From Sindora glabra (lineage: Eukaryota > Streptophyta > Magnoliopsida > Fabales > Fabaceae): 64,000 nt of DNA. Below, one piece after another: positions 39,072 through 51,575 of the stretch (position 1 is its first letter; every line of letters begins with the position of its first letter). Under the pieces are notes generated by a model. It had not been told where the DNA came from. It was given only the letters and a program-made list of their open reading frames with translations, and searched no databases. Both the position numbers and the translations under genes were made by a program. The DNA lies in the NCBI GenBank assembly GCA_020226215.1, contig CM035235.1, forward strand, positions 47,955,511 through 48,019,510. The letters run 5' to 3'.

Positions 39072-39830
39072 ATAAGTCGTTTGGTTCGTCTTAATAGCAT
39101 TAGAAGTTCTATTTTTCAAAAAATAGAAAATTAGTGAGTTGTTTGATTGACTACTATTTCATAAACTATGATGGGAAGTCACTTACCCACTTCTCCCTAT
39201 GTAAGTTCTATTTTTAAAGTTATTTATATATATAATGATTAAATTAATATCATTAAATTTAACTAATGATAATTAAAATTTATTACTTTATATTATAATA
39301 ATATTAGGGATATAATATTATTTTATTAATACTTCCTAGGATATTTAAAATTAAATCAAATAAGACATAGGAAATTACTTCCCAGGAAATGTCATTTCCT
39401 ATGTATTAATCAAATAACTTTAAATACTTCTCAAGAAATTCATGTAGGAAGTTATTTCCTAAGAAGTTCAATTTCCTATAAGAAGTTACTTATAATATAA
39501 TGATAAAATTATCCTCATTAAATTTTTTATATTATTTATAGATATAATAACAAAATTACCCTCATTAAATTTAATTAATGATAACTAAAATTTATTATAT
39601 TATACTACAATAATATTAGAGATATAATAGTTATTTTATTAATACTTCATAAGATATTTAAAATTGAATCAAACAAGACATAGGAAGTTACTTTGCAGGA
39701 AGTGTCATTTCCTATGTATCAACTAAACAACTTTGAGGACTTCCCAGGAATTTTATATAGGAAGTTATTTCCTAAGAAGTTCAATTTCTTACATGAAGTT
39801 ACTTCTTGTGTAAACTAAATGATTCCTTAA
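39072..39830. repeat. Two-unit tandem copy of the ~370-bp repeat family, opposite orientation
   Basis: Two units (about 39072-39490 and 39490-39830) each run from 'aagttacttcc' motifs through 'taaatttaattaatgataactaaaattta' to 'cctatgtatcaactaaacaact' and 'taaactaaatgattcc'. They are the reverse complement of the 16.4-kb array. They keep the cleanest AGGAAGTTA/TAACTTCCT motifs of all copies, so they are the best source for a family consensus. Confidence 0.85.
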
Positions 39831-41199
39831 GAATCACAAATCATTCATTAGCCATTTAGAATTTTAAATTGGATTATAAATAAATAAGTGAGTCAACAAT
39901 GATTCATTCACTTCCAATCCAATTTAAATCCACTCATTTGCCACTTTTACCCTAAAATTATAATTGTTAAATGAATCTACCTTGTTCATTCGTAAACTAG
40001 CTATAAAAAGATCAAGTTGAGTCTAGTCCACAAAAATTGTAAACTCTTTAAATAGAAGTCCAAGTATTAAAATTCATAGACTGTAGATTTACAAACCAAC
40101 TCACAAACTTTTCTTTTTTACTTTTCAAAAAATAATTTTAAACTTAAAATAATAATTATAAATTAAAAATTATAATTATAATTTATTCTTAATTCATACT
40201 AACAATTCAAGAATAAATAAATTACAAAAAAAAATTAGTTGACTTTAAAATTATTAATTTAAAAATAATTTATATAAATTAGGATAATTTGAAAGATAAA
40301 GAATTGAATTTGGGGTAGGCATTAGATTGGTTAGATGAATATTTGTATAGTATATTAGTCTAGTTTAAAAATAAAAATATAAAAATAAAAAAAAGAAAGA
40401 ATGCAAGTTGCACCATTTTAGGTTTGTATTTAAATGAACCCACTTTTTATAAGTTATAATTCATATTTTTTATGGACTCGAGTTTTTGAATCCATTTCAA
40501 CTCGAGTTTTTTGTCTCTGACAAGTGACTTAGCAAGTCAATTTGTTAGACTTAGCAAGTCAATTTGGGCTAAGGGTGTGTAAAATGATATAAATTAATTC
40601 AAACTAATAAAAACATTTTACATTCATTTGGTTTAAACTAGTTGAAAATGTTATTCAGTAAAAAAATTATTACATTTTTATTATAATTGGTTGATTATAG
40701 GTAAATAATTTGTTGTCCATTTTAAATTAAAACTTATCGATTTTTTAAAAAAAAAACTCTTTTAGATGTGCCTTTGATTCAGTCTCATCCGTTGCTAGTT
40801 ATTTCCATATTTAGAAATTAAGGTACATTCTCTCTCAATCATTTCTTTATGTAATTGTGAATGAATAATTGCAAGGGTATGTTCATTGTATAGATGTAAT
40901 TAAGTGTGATAAACAAGGAATGAAATTGCTTACCAACAATTTAAACTATTTAAAATGATATGTTCATTGCAATATGATATTGTGTATTGTGAAAAAAAAA
41001 AGTTGAAAAGTGCAAGCTAAAACTATATTAAACCATTTATAATTAAACAATACAATCAGAAACAGTTTAGCAACATCAAATAGTTGATTGTAGGCATATT
41101 AGATTGCAATTCAATTAAAAATAATTGGAGCTAATTAGGCTCAAAATTGATTGAATCGAACTATTGCTCACCATCCTAATTTAGGTTCCATTCGGAGCA

Positions 41200-41260
<61 letters not shown>

Positions 41261-43581
41261 CATTGAAAGCTTTAACATTAAGAAAAATAAAATAAATAGG
41301 AATAGTTTATGATATATCACTGATTTAATGATGCACCACTATATCATAAAATTTAACCTATAATAAATTGATAATATTTTAGAATATATTACATAATAAC
41401 ATATCTATAATAAGATCCAATAATATATCTATATATATCATAAATTTTTCCAGACAATGAAGGTCTACTTCATTATTATTATTTGAGTTAATTTGGTATC
41501 GGACAACTACAACCTTTAGAAGTTTCTCTCTCTTGGGATCCTCATATCGATATTCTCTTCCTAAATTTAATGGAACAACAAAAATTATACATAAATTTGT
41601 AATTTTCCACTAAATTTCTTTGAATTTTGAAATGAAAACCTGTTAAATTTTAGGTCAAGATTAGTGATAAAAACCTCATTCTTATCTCTTCCTCTTCACT
41701 ATTGTAGAAATGCAAATGGACCTAAGGTGATCAACAAATTATAAGTCAATTTTTAATTGAAATTTTTTGGAATGTCATTGTATATCAATTTTGATATTTG
41801 TTATGTAATCAACATGAAAAATATTATAAAGTGAATTTTTTTTACTAAAAAAATTAACATCTTTTCATTTAATTTTTTTAATTTTTTACATTTTAATTAA
41901 AAATTAATATAAAATATTTACATAATATTTTTTTAATATTGCTTTTTACCTTCCCTACTATAATTTTATGGTGAAAATTAAATAAACTCAATGTCTTATC
42001 AAAAATGTGTAATTTAAGTTTAAAACTTTGAAAAGTTATAATTTCACACTTAATTATCTATTTGGAGTATCTTTTTATTTTATGTAACTTTTTAAGATTT
42101 ATCTATTTGTAAATAGCTAAAAGTGGTTTAACCTCCTAGAATTATGAAAAACAGCCATCCTTATTTACCTTCTTTTAATTTTTCTCTCCATCTTTTAGCA
42201 TTATTTGGCTAACTTCTAGCTTTGCTACAACATTTTATTAAATATATAATAAGTATATAAAATCTAGATACAACTTTAGAAGTTATGCAAAGGAAAAACT
42301 ATTAAAAATTTCTTAAAAATTCTATGTAAAAAATTAAAGGAATGGATGAGGCGAAGATGAAAGAAATAAGAACAAGAAAGACATTTCTTATATTTTGAGC
42401 TAGTAGCCTAGAATAAGGCATGTACTTCATGTTTGATGTTAGTTGGAAAAGCATCGATAACTTACTAATACGTGGTGGGAAATGAAGTGACATCTAAGAT
42501 CTCATACAGAAAGAGTTGAATGGATAAAGAGATTGAGCTTAGAAATAAATAAAAGGGAGAATGAGAGTAATAATGAGAAAAGAATAAAATGTACTTTATT
42601 TATAGTACAAAAATATCATTACTCTTATAATTTTAAACTTCAATTATTTAAAAAATCAACATATAAAGTTTAGTAGGAAGAAAATACATTAATTTTTTTT
42701 AAGAACTGATGTTTAAAGTTTCTTTTTATTTTAAAAAATGTCACCAACTTTAGATATCAATTATTTTAGGAATCAACGTCTAATATCTTGCGAGATGAAA
42801 ATATATCTTTTTTTAAATGATATCTAAAGTTTTCTCATATATTAAAAAATGTTATTTTTTTCCATAAATTTGATCTTGATTATTTTAATAACAAATGTTA
42901 TAATATATTAAAATGTCAATTATTTAAAAAAATCAATATTGTATCATAGGGAGTTTTTTTATATCAATTATGTTATTTACAAGCAAATAGTTAATATACA
43001 AAGAATAATGCTTTTTTACTTAACTTGTAGGTACTTGATCGCCTAAACTCGATTTAAGAACAAGTCGAGTTAAGTTTCACTTAGCATATGGGTTGGGTCG
43101 ATTGGAAAAATGATTTTGAAAATGGAAATCAATCGATTTCAGGTTAGAGATTGTTACCCGTTTCAATCCAAGAACTAACTTAATATTGAACCAAACAACG
43201 TCATTTCATAACGTCCCTTTCTTAAACAGTCAATAAGCTAAGTGCATGCCAATTGTTATCCTTCTTGAAATTTTCAAATCCCGATTTGTGTTCAATTTAT
43301 TGTTCAAATAGAAAACACTACGCAAAGGCAGAGCTTAATTTAGTAGCTCAATAACTTAGCTAGATTGTTGGAGAGCCCTTACTGTTATCCCGTTGAAGCC
43401 ACAAGCCAAAGTCCGCACCTCTATCATCATTGTTCAACTCATTGCCTCACCAATGCTCAAGTGCTCTAATCCATCATTTCACTACTTAATGTTCACCCCA
43501 ACCACCATTGTCAGAGCAATAATCTCTCGAGTTCACATTAGCCAATGACCATCATTGGGAAATGAAGTCATGAAGGCTCAT
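39831..43581. other. AT-rich intergenic stretch, possible hAT-like MITE at 40565-41190
   Basis: No gene is seen. At 40565 AAGGGTGTGTAAAATGATA, and near 41180 ATCGAACTATTGCTCACCATCC, resemble the two ends of plant elements with AGGGTGAGCAAAAT termini, but the inverted match is weak. A long (TA)n microsatellite (41202-41258) lies just beyond. ORFs of 60-odd codons in 42302-42493 show no domain. Confidence 0.4.
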
Positions 43582-44158
43582 AGGGGTGTTTAATGAATCA
43601 AATGGGTTGGGCTAGATTAGGCCAAAATTTGTTTAGGCCTATTTTTAAATATGTTCATTTTGGCCGGCCTCGCCCAATCTGCAAACTTACCAAACCAGTC
43701 CACAAGCTAGTTAATTTTTTTTACATTTTAATTTATATTTTATTTTTTTATCATAAATTATATTTTTATATTTATTATTTTATTTTTATACTTATAAATT
43801 TTATTTTTGTATTTTTATATTCATTAATTTTATTATTTATTTTTATTATATATAATTATTTTGAGCATTTATGTTAATTTCTTAACAATTGAATTATATT
43901 TTATACTAAATTATAATATAAAAATAATTAATAATTTATTTTTTAAATATAAATATTATTTAAATTATTGAATATATTTTTTTTTAAAAAGGAGTTAGCC
44001 CGTTTAGGATCATAGACTGATTCACTTTGATCTGTAAATTAAACGGACTAATCCATTTAAGCCCGTTTTTAAATGGGCCTAATTTTTTAGGTTTAATTTG
44101 TTGGAAGTCGATAGGCCAATTTGTTTGGCTAGTGGACTTTTAGCTCATTAAGCACCTT
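43582..44158. mobile_element. MITE with AGGGGTGTTTAATGA ends (copy 2)
   Basis: The left end, AGGGGTGTTTAATGA, pairs with the reverse complement of the right end (AAGGTGCTTAATGA). Subterminal segments contain several GGCC/GGGCC motifs (TTAGGCCAAAATTTG, AGGCCTATTT, AAATGGGCCTAA), and the centre is a highly AT-rich block. A 94-codon ORF (43593-43877) is merely translation of that block. It is non-autonomous and resembles the 37439-37900 element. Confidence 0.7.
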
Positions 44159-45830
44159 TAAAGTCTCCCGATCATTGGTAAGCTATTTTCCAAAATTTTA
44201 TGTGAATTTAGGTTCGATTAGGATTAGAGCTAGGAAAATTTTGATTTAAGATGAAAAAAAAACTCTTTTGAAGCTAAGTTGCTGAGTTGGGTTTAAAATC
44301 TTTATATTTTATTCATTGCAGCATTACCTATTTGTGAGTTTGTGATAACTATTTTTATTAATCTAAAGAGTTAGTTAATAATAAAGATAGAGTGTGTTCA
44401 TAAATGTTAGAAGAATAATAATGTACTATATTGAATTTGTTACTATGTTCACAAATGTTATGTTAGAATGTGTTAATAATAAGCAATACTATAGACCTGT
44501 AATTCTATTGCTATGTAAATGTTCATAAATGTTACTATCAATTTGGTTTATAAGTGTTAAATTGTCAATAATAAATGTTAATTAGTAGTATGTTCATAAA
44601 TGTCAGTTCTATTAGTGTTAACCATTAATAATAAGCAATATTGCTATGTTCATAATTCATAAATGTTATAGTTTTGCCTACACTGTGGAGATTAATTCAT
44701 CTAATGATGAAGTAAGATGATACCATTTTGTGTAATGAATGATGTATCAAACATATCCTTCATTTACCAACATATTATGTTGCTGATACATATTATTCAT
44801 ATATGAAATAATTATTTTGTGTTACTAAAAAAATATTTCCAATCAATGTGAGAAGAAGTATATATATTTGTAAGAAAACTATTATGTTCGTGAAACTTAT
44901 TACTTGTTATACTATACTATTATGTACTTATAGATAAAATAGTGGATGTTAGTTCTTGATATATATATACATATCATTTGGAAGATGTCAAATGAATGCC
45001 TATTTATTAGTCTATGAAGTCTAAACTATAACCAAATTGATGTTGTGTGTATATATATAATAAAAATTTATATTCTTTTTCAAAATAATAATATTAGGAT
45101 AATTTCGTACACAAATCTTATTACAATAATACATATCAATTTCACTACTATTCTACCATTCTATTACAGTTATTTCTTTTCTTTTTCTAATTCTTTATAA
45201 AAATCTCAATTAGGACAATTTATTTGATCATCAACAAAGTTAGTTCATTAAATTAATAATCTTAATGTTTAATAAACAAGGGTGGTTTATTACAATACAA
45301 ATTAGAAACATATCATGACTGTTGGTTAATTTAGCTTATAGATAATTTATTAAAAGAAGATTATAATTGATGCATCACTGCATGTGAATAATGTGCTTAC
45401 TATTTTTTTTTTTTTTGCTTTATGTGCTTCTAAAGATAATGTAAATTTTAACTTGAAGTTACATTGTTGTCTTCCTAGTTTCTTTATTATCTATTAAGGC
45501 TCCTTCTTAGCTTTAAAATTATAAATTTTGACAAAAAATGGAATTGGAAAATACATATGCTAGTGGGGCATTGCTTACCTCAACTATCAAATGTTTTTGT
45601 CACTTCAACATAACAACCATATTTTTTTATTCGTTGAAATCCCACTTAACTATTCTTAACTGATAAAGGGAAAGGGCTTGCTTCAAGTAATGCAAAGCCT
45701 TTGTTTTGTCTACTTTAACAAAGGAAAGAAAAAAAAGAAAATGACAAGTAGATTGTGAAATGCAAACAAGAAAGTTAAGATTCAAACTAGGAAATAATCA
45801 CTAACTTAGGAAGCATTTAAAAAACTACTA
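44159..45830. other. AT-rich stretch left of the hAT pseudogene
   Basis: Contains many degenerate 'ttcataaatgtta' direct repeats (about 44390-44670), otherwise nothing recognisable. It may include the 5' non-coding part of the hAT element, but no terminal inverted repeat could be assigned. Confidence 0.45.
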
Positions 45831-45834
45831 GAGA

Positions 45835-47760
45835 ATGAAATGAGTGAGCCAATTGTCAAATGCATTCATTGTGGGATTTAATTCTTGTATGGTAGTAAGA
45901 CACATGGAATAACCAATATGCTTGCTTACATTCCAAAATGTCCAAAGATGACATTCTCATTTAAAAATGACTCTACTTAAATAATCTTATCATTTGAAAA
46001 TTAAACTAGTGGAAAACAATTAGTTGGATTTATTCCACATGCTATTGATTTGAAAGAATGTAGGAAAAGCATTGCTTTATTTGTGATGTGATGAGCACAT
46101 TCAATATTACTGAAAGGGCTGACTTTAAAAACATATGCAAAAAACTTTGTCCAAAGTTAGATATTCCTTCAACGAAAATAATAGCAAAAGATCACTAACA
46201 AATTTACTTGTAAGAGAAAGGTAGGCTTTAAGTATTATTGAAGAGTAATTGTTCTAGGGTGTATTTAGCCATTGATTGCTAGACATTCATGCAAAATCTA
46301 AACTATATGTCTTTTACTACTCATTTCATTAATAGAGATTAAAAGTTACAAAAAGGAATTTTAAACTTCATCTTCATTCCAAATCATAAAAGAGAAATAA
46401 TAAGAAGAATAATTGAGGTATGTTTGAAAGAATAGGGCTTAAAAAATGTCTTCATAATCACATATAACAACACAACCTCTAACGATACCACAATAGTATA
46501 CTTGAAAAAAAGTTAAGGAATTGGAATTGGAATTGGTTAGTGTTAAATGAAGATATGATTCAAATGAGAGATTCTATACACAAATGGAACTTAGTTGTAA
46601 GTGAATGTTTAAAAGATTACCATGACTCCATTGCTACCATCAAAGATACTAGTAGATATGTGAAGTCATCTCCATCTAAGGTTGCCAAATTTAAAAATAA
46701 TATTGTAGTAGAAAATATATCTTGCAAAGGTCTAGTTTGCCTTGATGTTACTACTAGGTGAAATTTTAAATTTAATTATTACTATGTATTAATATTAATA
46801 AATAAGAATGTTTTAAAAATTGACTTTTTTTCCTTAGTTTGACAATTGACATAATGCTGCATTGATGCTTGTAGATGGAATTCTATACATAAGATACTTG
46901 AAGCAACTTAACAATTTTAAAAAGCCTTTGAGAGATTAAAAGATGATAATAGGGACTTTCAAGCATACTTTGAAGATTCTAAAAGGAGAGAAGCTCCTCC
47001 AAACAACAAGGATTAAGATAATATAAGGGCATTCACCATGTTTCTAAAAATATTATATGATATTACTCTTGTATTGTCCAATTCCTTGTATGTCACCTCT
47101 AATTCCCCATACATTTATCTTTCTCTTGTAAAAGTTAGTTGCAAACCTATAAATCTATTAACAAGTCTAATTCAATCTTATACTTCACGGTAACTAAAAT
47201 AAATGTAAAGTACAACAAGTACTAGGACTTATTAGAAAAAAAAAATCCTATAATAGAGCTTTATAGAGCCATACTTGCTAAGACCATAATGAGCAAGGTA
47301 AAAATGTTACTTATGAGAATGTATGAATGTTATATAAATAAGTATGGAAATTTTACTGCTTATAGAAGTGGGAGAAAGGAGTTTTTACTTGGAAATGCAT
47401 CTAGTGGGTCTATAACTAAAAGTCATGCTTATAAGTAAAAGATAAATGCTTTTCAGAATCATTTGAAGAAAAAGGATACCATTAATACTAAATATGAGCT
47501 AGAAAGGTACTCAATGAGCCTTACATTAATGATAAAGATGACAATTATGATATCTTTACTTGGTGGAGGAACAATACCTTTAAATTCAAGGTGTTGTCAA
47601 AGATAGCAAGGGTTGTGTTAGATGTCCCTATTTCTACATGGCTTTTGAGTTTATCTTTTACACTGAAAGACATGTATTGGATGTATTTAAAAGTTCCTTC
47701 TCCCTGACAACTGCAAAAGTACTTATATGCACTCAAAATTGGTTAAATCTTAGCAAGCAT
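45835..47760 (+). pseudogene. hAT-family (Ac/RICESLEEPER-like) transposase pseudogene
   Basis: The parts of a plant hAT transposase are readable in order, interrupted by stops and frameshifts. A BED zinc finger (CIHCG...GITNMLAYIPKCP) lies at about 45855-45950, followed by KNICKKLCPKLDIPS near 46125. The first catalytic region reads AIDC*TFMQNLNYMSF (Asp codon 46274-46276, where families have DTWTS; the Trp codon is now TAG). Next come LQKGILNF and IPNHKREII, then ITYNNTTSNDT (TVDNASAND type). The region 46540-46757 reads LVVSECLKDYHDSI...VKSSPSKVAKF...CKGLVCLDVTTR and continues after an intron with WNSIHKILEAT, then KAFERLKDDNRDFQAYFED. The C-terminal dimerisation region (about 47465-47745) reads KYELERY, DIFTWW and VLDVFKSSFSLTTAKVLICTQNWL. 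In a live element it would cut and paste DNA; here it is inactive. Confidence 0.92.
46758..46874 (+). other. GT-AG intron inside the hAT pseudogene (117 nt)
   Basis: The exon ends ...GTTACTACTAG, followed by GTGAAA; the intron ends TTGTAG, followed by ATGGAATTC. Joining gives Thr-Thr-Arg-Trp-Asn, the invariant TRWNS motif of hAT transposases, split in phase 2. The intron is AT/T-rich as plant introns are. Confidence 0.85.
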
Positions 47761-47877
47761 TCCATTCAAGAATTGATTAACATGATCGATATTGAAGTAT
47801 ATGAAGAAATAAAGAAAAATGTGTACAAATTGTCATCACTTCATTATCAAGTATTATTTTTTTATTATGTATACTAA

Positions 47878-50800
47878 TTGTTCTTTTGGTAAAAAAATGT
47901 AAAAAATGGCAATTACTTTTCAATAAAGTGGAAATGGAGGTTTTAGCACAAGCTTAAATAAAGGAAGTTCAGAACAAAGCATGCAAAGATCACAATCGAA
48001 GTCACAGCTTATGATTGTTAACTAGAGGTTGATAAAGTTCTCTAATATTATTTATTATCAAATATTAATATTAATTCATCATATCATTTTAAATTTTAAT
48101 CATTGATAATTATTCCAAAATTATTAATATTTTTTATCATTTGCAGATTTTTTTCAACCTATAGTACTTGTTTTTTTATGGTAAATAGAGTCACCATCTT
48201 TTGTAGATAGATATGTCAATTGCAACTCTTTTAGTTTTAATTTATCCATATATTTTTTTCTATAATATAATTATAGATAGTGCAACAAGAGCTAGCATCA
48301 TTTTTTTTTATGATGCTAGCCTATTAGTGGTACATATTAGCACACATGCACAAATTGCTAATGGTACAAAAATGGTAAAATCATGCTAACTTAGGTGGCT
48401 AGTTTATTTTTTAAATTTTAGGATGCTTCAAACTTCAAATTGAATGGTTATTTAGTGTGGATAAAAAAAACGCCATTGAAATTTCTATTTTAATATGCTA
48501 TGATATCAAAGCTTCTGCAAGTAAAAGGCTTTGATTTCATTATTTATTTTATAATTATTGTGGCTTATTGACACTTTAATATTACTTATAATATTGGCAT
48601 TTATTGTAGTAGACAACTTTCATATTAATTGTTATTGGTAAAACTTGATCTGCATCTAATTTACCTTAATGGTTTATGTAATCTAGCCATTTAATTACGA
48701 CTTACTTTATGTTTGAAGGCTTCCATTATTTATAGGCTAAATTTGATGCCAATTTTGTACTATTATTATATCATATTCAATTAAGTGCCTAAATCATATT
48801 TTCTATCAAAATCCAGCCATTTTAAGCATTTTAAACTGCCTGAACCTGACTTCACCTAATTTAGTCAGTTAAGGGCATGTAAAAGATCAAATTCAATTAG
48901 TTTCAAGTTTGTTTTTGGGTACAATCAGTTAGAGACAATCAGGTGGAAATGTGTTCTTAATTAACCCTAACCACCTTGCACCCACCGCTAGTAACAAAAT
49001 TTTTATATAAATTTAATTATTGTAAATTTAATTCATATAAAATCATAACTTTATCAGTAATTTAATTTTAATAATCTATTTTATAGTATAAATAAGATAT
49101 TAGTCATTAGTGTTATTAATATATAGATAAGAAAGGAGAGACAAATAATTTATTTTGAAAGTACAAACAAATGAGAAAGGAGAGATAAACTATTCTAAAA
49201 ATTTACTATGACATTTTGTTACTTTCCAAACTATTATATATACATGTCTGGCAAAATGGTCATCAACTTACACTAAAAATACACTAAATCATTAATACAA
49301 CATTACATTAATATCAATATGTTTTACAATATAATACTTAAATTAAATTTACAAATATATGTATCATTTGGCTCATTCTTAATGCTATAAATTCCTACAT
49401 GTCGAAGACTGCTCTATTTGTCTCATTTGCAACCTAGAAGTCTTCACAATATATTAACCTTCGTTATTAATTATGGAGTTTAGGTGAAATATATGCATAA
49501 TACACCCATTCTTGCTACACATTTAAAAATGTTATAGGTCTTTTTGAAGCATCTCAACATCTATTCTCTAAAATGGATATTACAAAATTAATGGAATGCT
49601 TTAACAAAATCTACAACATTTCTAAATGCACAGTAAGGATGGTTGATCTATCCTTGTCTTCCACTCAAACTCTAGAGTTAGATAATGGAGGTAAAGGTAT
49701 CGCAAAAATGTCTTAGTTGAAAAGTGGGAATGAAATTTATATGAAGTTTGAAAAATAATAGGCATTGATTATTAATACAAAATTAACCTTTTATGTATTA
49801 TCATTTTCCAAGTAGTTGATGGTTGTCATACCATTAGATATCAGTTAATTACAAATTTGATGTGTTTATATTTATATTTCTCAATTACTCGTTTGAAATA
49901 TCTATAAACAATGATTATAGGCAAAATGAATACCTTAAATTTTCATGGTTTTCTTATAATATCGTAAATGGTATAATTTTAGACATTGTTAAGTTCAAAG
50001 CTAATGTATTAAAGTTTGACACCTTTTTTACTAGGCTTTTGTAATATATTTAAATATTAATTAATTGTAAAATTGATGTTTTAAATTTTTTTAATAACCT
50101 TTAAATATCATACACTTTGATATCAATTAAGTAAAAATTGATATTTTAAATTTTTTAAAAATTTTAAAAATATTATCGTATACAAATAGATGTTAGTTTT
50201 ATTTACAATCAACCATTTTAATTTTTCAAATAATTATAAACAGTAAGTACATCAAAATAGGCACCAACGTTAACTTTGATTAATGCATATCTACTTATGT
50301 ATATTTGTAACTTTGATTAATCAATACTATTCGATGAATAATCAATATTTATTTTTTTAATTAGAACGTGAAAGTGACATCAATTGACTTCTATCCCACT
50401 TACCAAATTCTTGTGGATGTTATTGGATGGTATAATCAATTGGGTACATGTATATTGCAGTAACGCGGGTGAGACAGATGAAGGCCCTAAACTGCTGAGA
50501 TCCACGACAAGTAAGTGGGACAAAACCAAACTAACTACGAAGAAGTAATCATATATATATGCAATCCAGAAAAATAAGATGCGAGAAATTATCAGCAAAC
50601 CGGAAATAAGATATGAAAAATTATATCCACTCATTTCATTGGTAATGGAACGTGAAATTGGTTAATAAACACCTTTCATGGGTATTTTCAACAGACTATA
50701 AAATTGGAAAAAACGGAACAAATAACAACATATAAGTTCTCACAAGGAATATATGATAAAAAGGACAGAGAAAGAGGGAGAGATGATGAGGTTTTTAGTT

Positions 50801-51372
50801 GCCATTAATTTTATAGAAGGAACGGTTTTTCTTTTTTCCTTTTGGTTAAGAAAAAGTTTAGAAGAGTTCAATGCACAATTTTTAAAATCGAATTGGTTGT
50901 TGTGTTAAATAGAGTATTGATTCATTGATTCATTAATTCAACAATTGATTCAATGGTTGAATTAATTTTAATTTTAAAAATATAAATTATATACATATAC
51001 ACACATCAATAATATATATTTAAAATAATAAAAAATAAGTGATATAATAAAATTTTATATATTTATGTCAGAAATAATTAAAAAATGATACAAATTCAAA
51101 TGATACGAAATTATAAAAGTATTATATAGCAAATGTTGTAAAATTATAATTTTTTAAAATTTAAAAAATCTATCCAATTCATTGATTTTATTCAGTGCAA
51201 ACTGATTCTGATTAATTTTCATTAATTCACGTGCATTTTAAATCAGAAGATTTTAATTAGACGTAAATCAGAAGATTTTAATTAGACGAGCTATTTTCCG
51301 GCTTGCCTCATCGATCTAATCCGATTTTTAAAATTATATTTTAATGTCAAATTTTGAAAATTATATATCATT
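47878..51372. other. AT-rich intergenic stretch, nothing firmly recognised
   Basis: This probably includes the 3' flank of the hAT element. ORFs of 60-84 codons (49862-50044, 50380-50634) show no domain. A somewhat less AT-rich patch at about 48830-48990, and another at about 49390-49740, give no readable protein. Confidence 0.45.
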
Positions 51373-51505
51373 TTACCAACCATCACTATCCCAATGGTTA
51401 ACCATTTAGCCACCAAGGACAAAGGTTCGAAGTCTGGTCTAATGGAGAAACAGCTATGTTACTATATAATGAGGTATTTCAACTACCTCTCCTTCTAGAA
51501 ATGAT

Positions 51506-51507
<2 letters not shown>
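51373..51507 (+). mobile_element. Possible tRNA-derived SINE head
   Basis: The motif GGTTCGAAGTCTGG (51424-51437) matches a Pol III B box, and TATCCCAATGGTTAACCA about 40 bases upstream is A-box-like. The segment GCCACCAAGGACAAAGG between them is typical of plant SINE heads. It does not fold as a complete tRNA. A (TA)n tract follows in place of a clear 3' tail. Confidence 0.4.

Positions 51508-51574
<67 letters not shown>
51508..51574. repeat. (TA)n microsatellite, ~67 bp
   Basis: Uninterrupted TA dinucleotides. An ORF through it encodes an Ile-Tyr repeat and is not a gene. Other (TA)n tracts are at 26809-26846, 41202-41258 and 60631-60662. Confidence 0.95.

Positions 51575-51575
<1 letters not shown>

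Noticed and set aside
43593..43877. 94-codon ORF rich in Phe, Ile and Tyr
   Set aside because: It is translation of the AT-rich core of a MITE; hydrophobicity comes from base composition.
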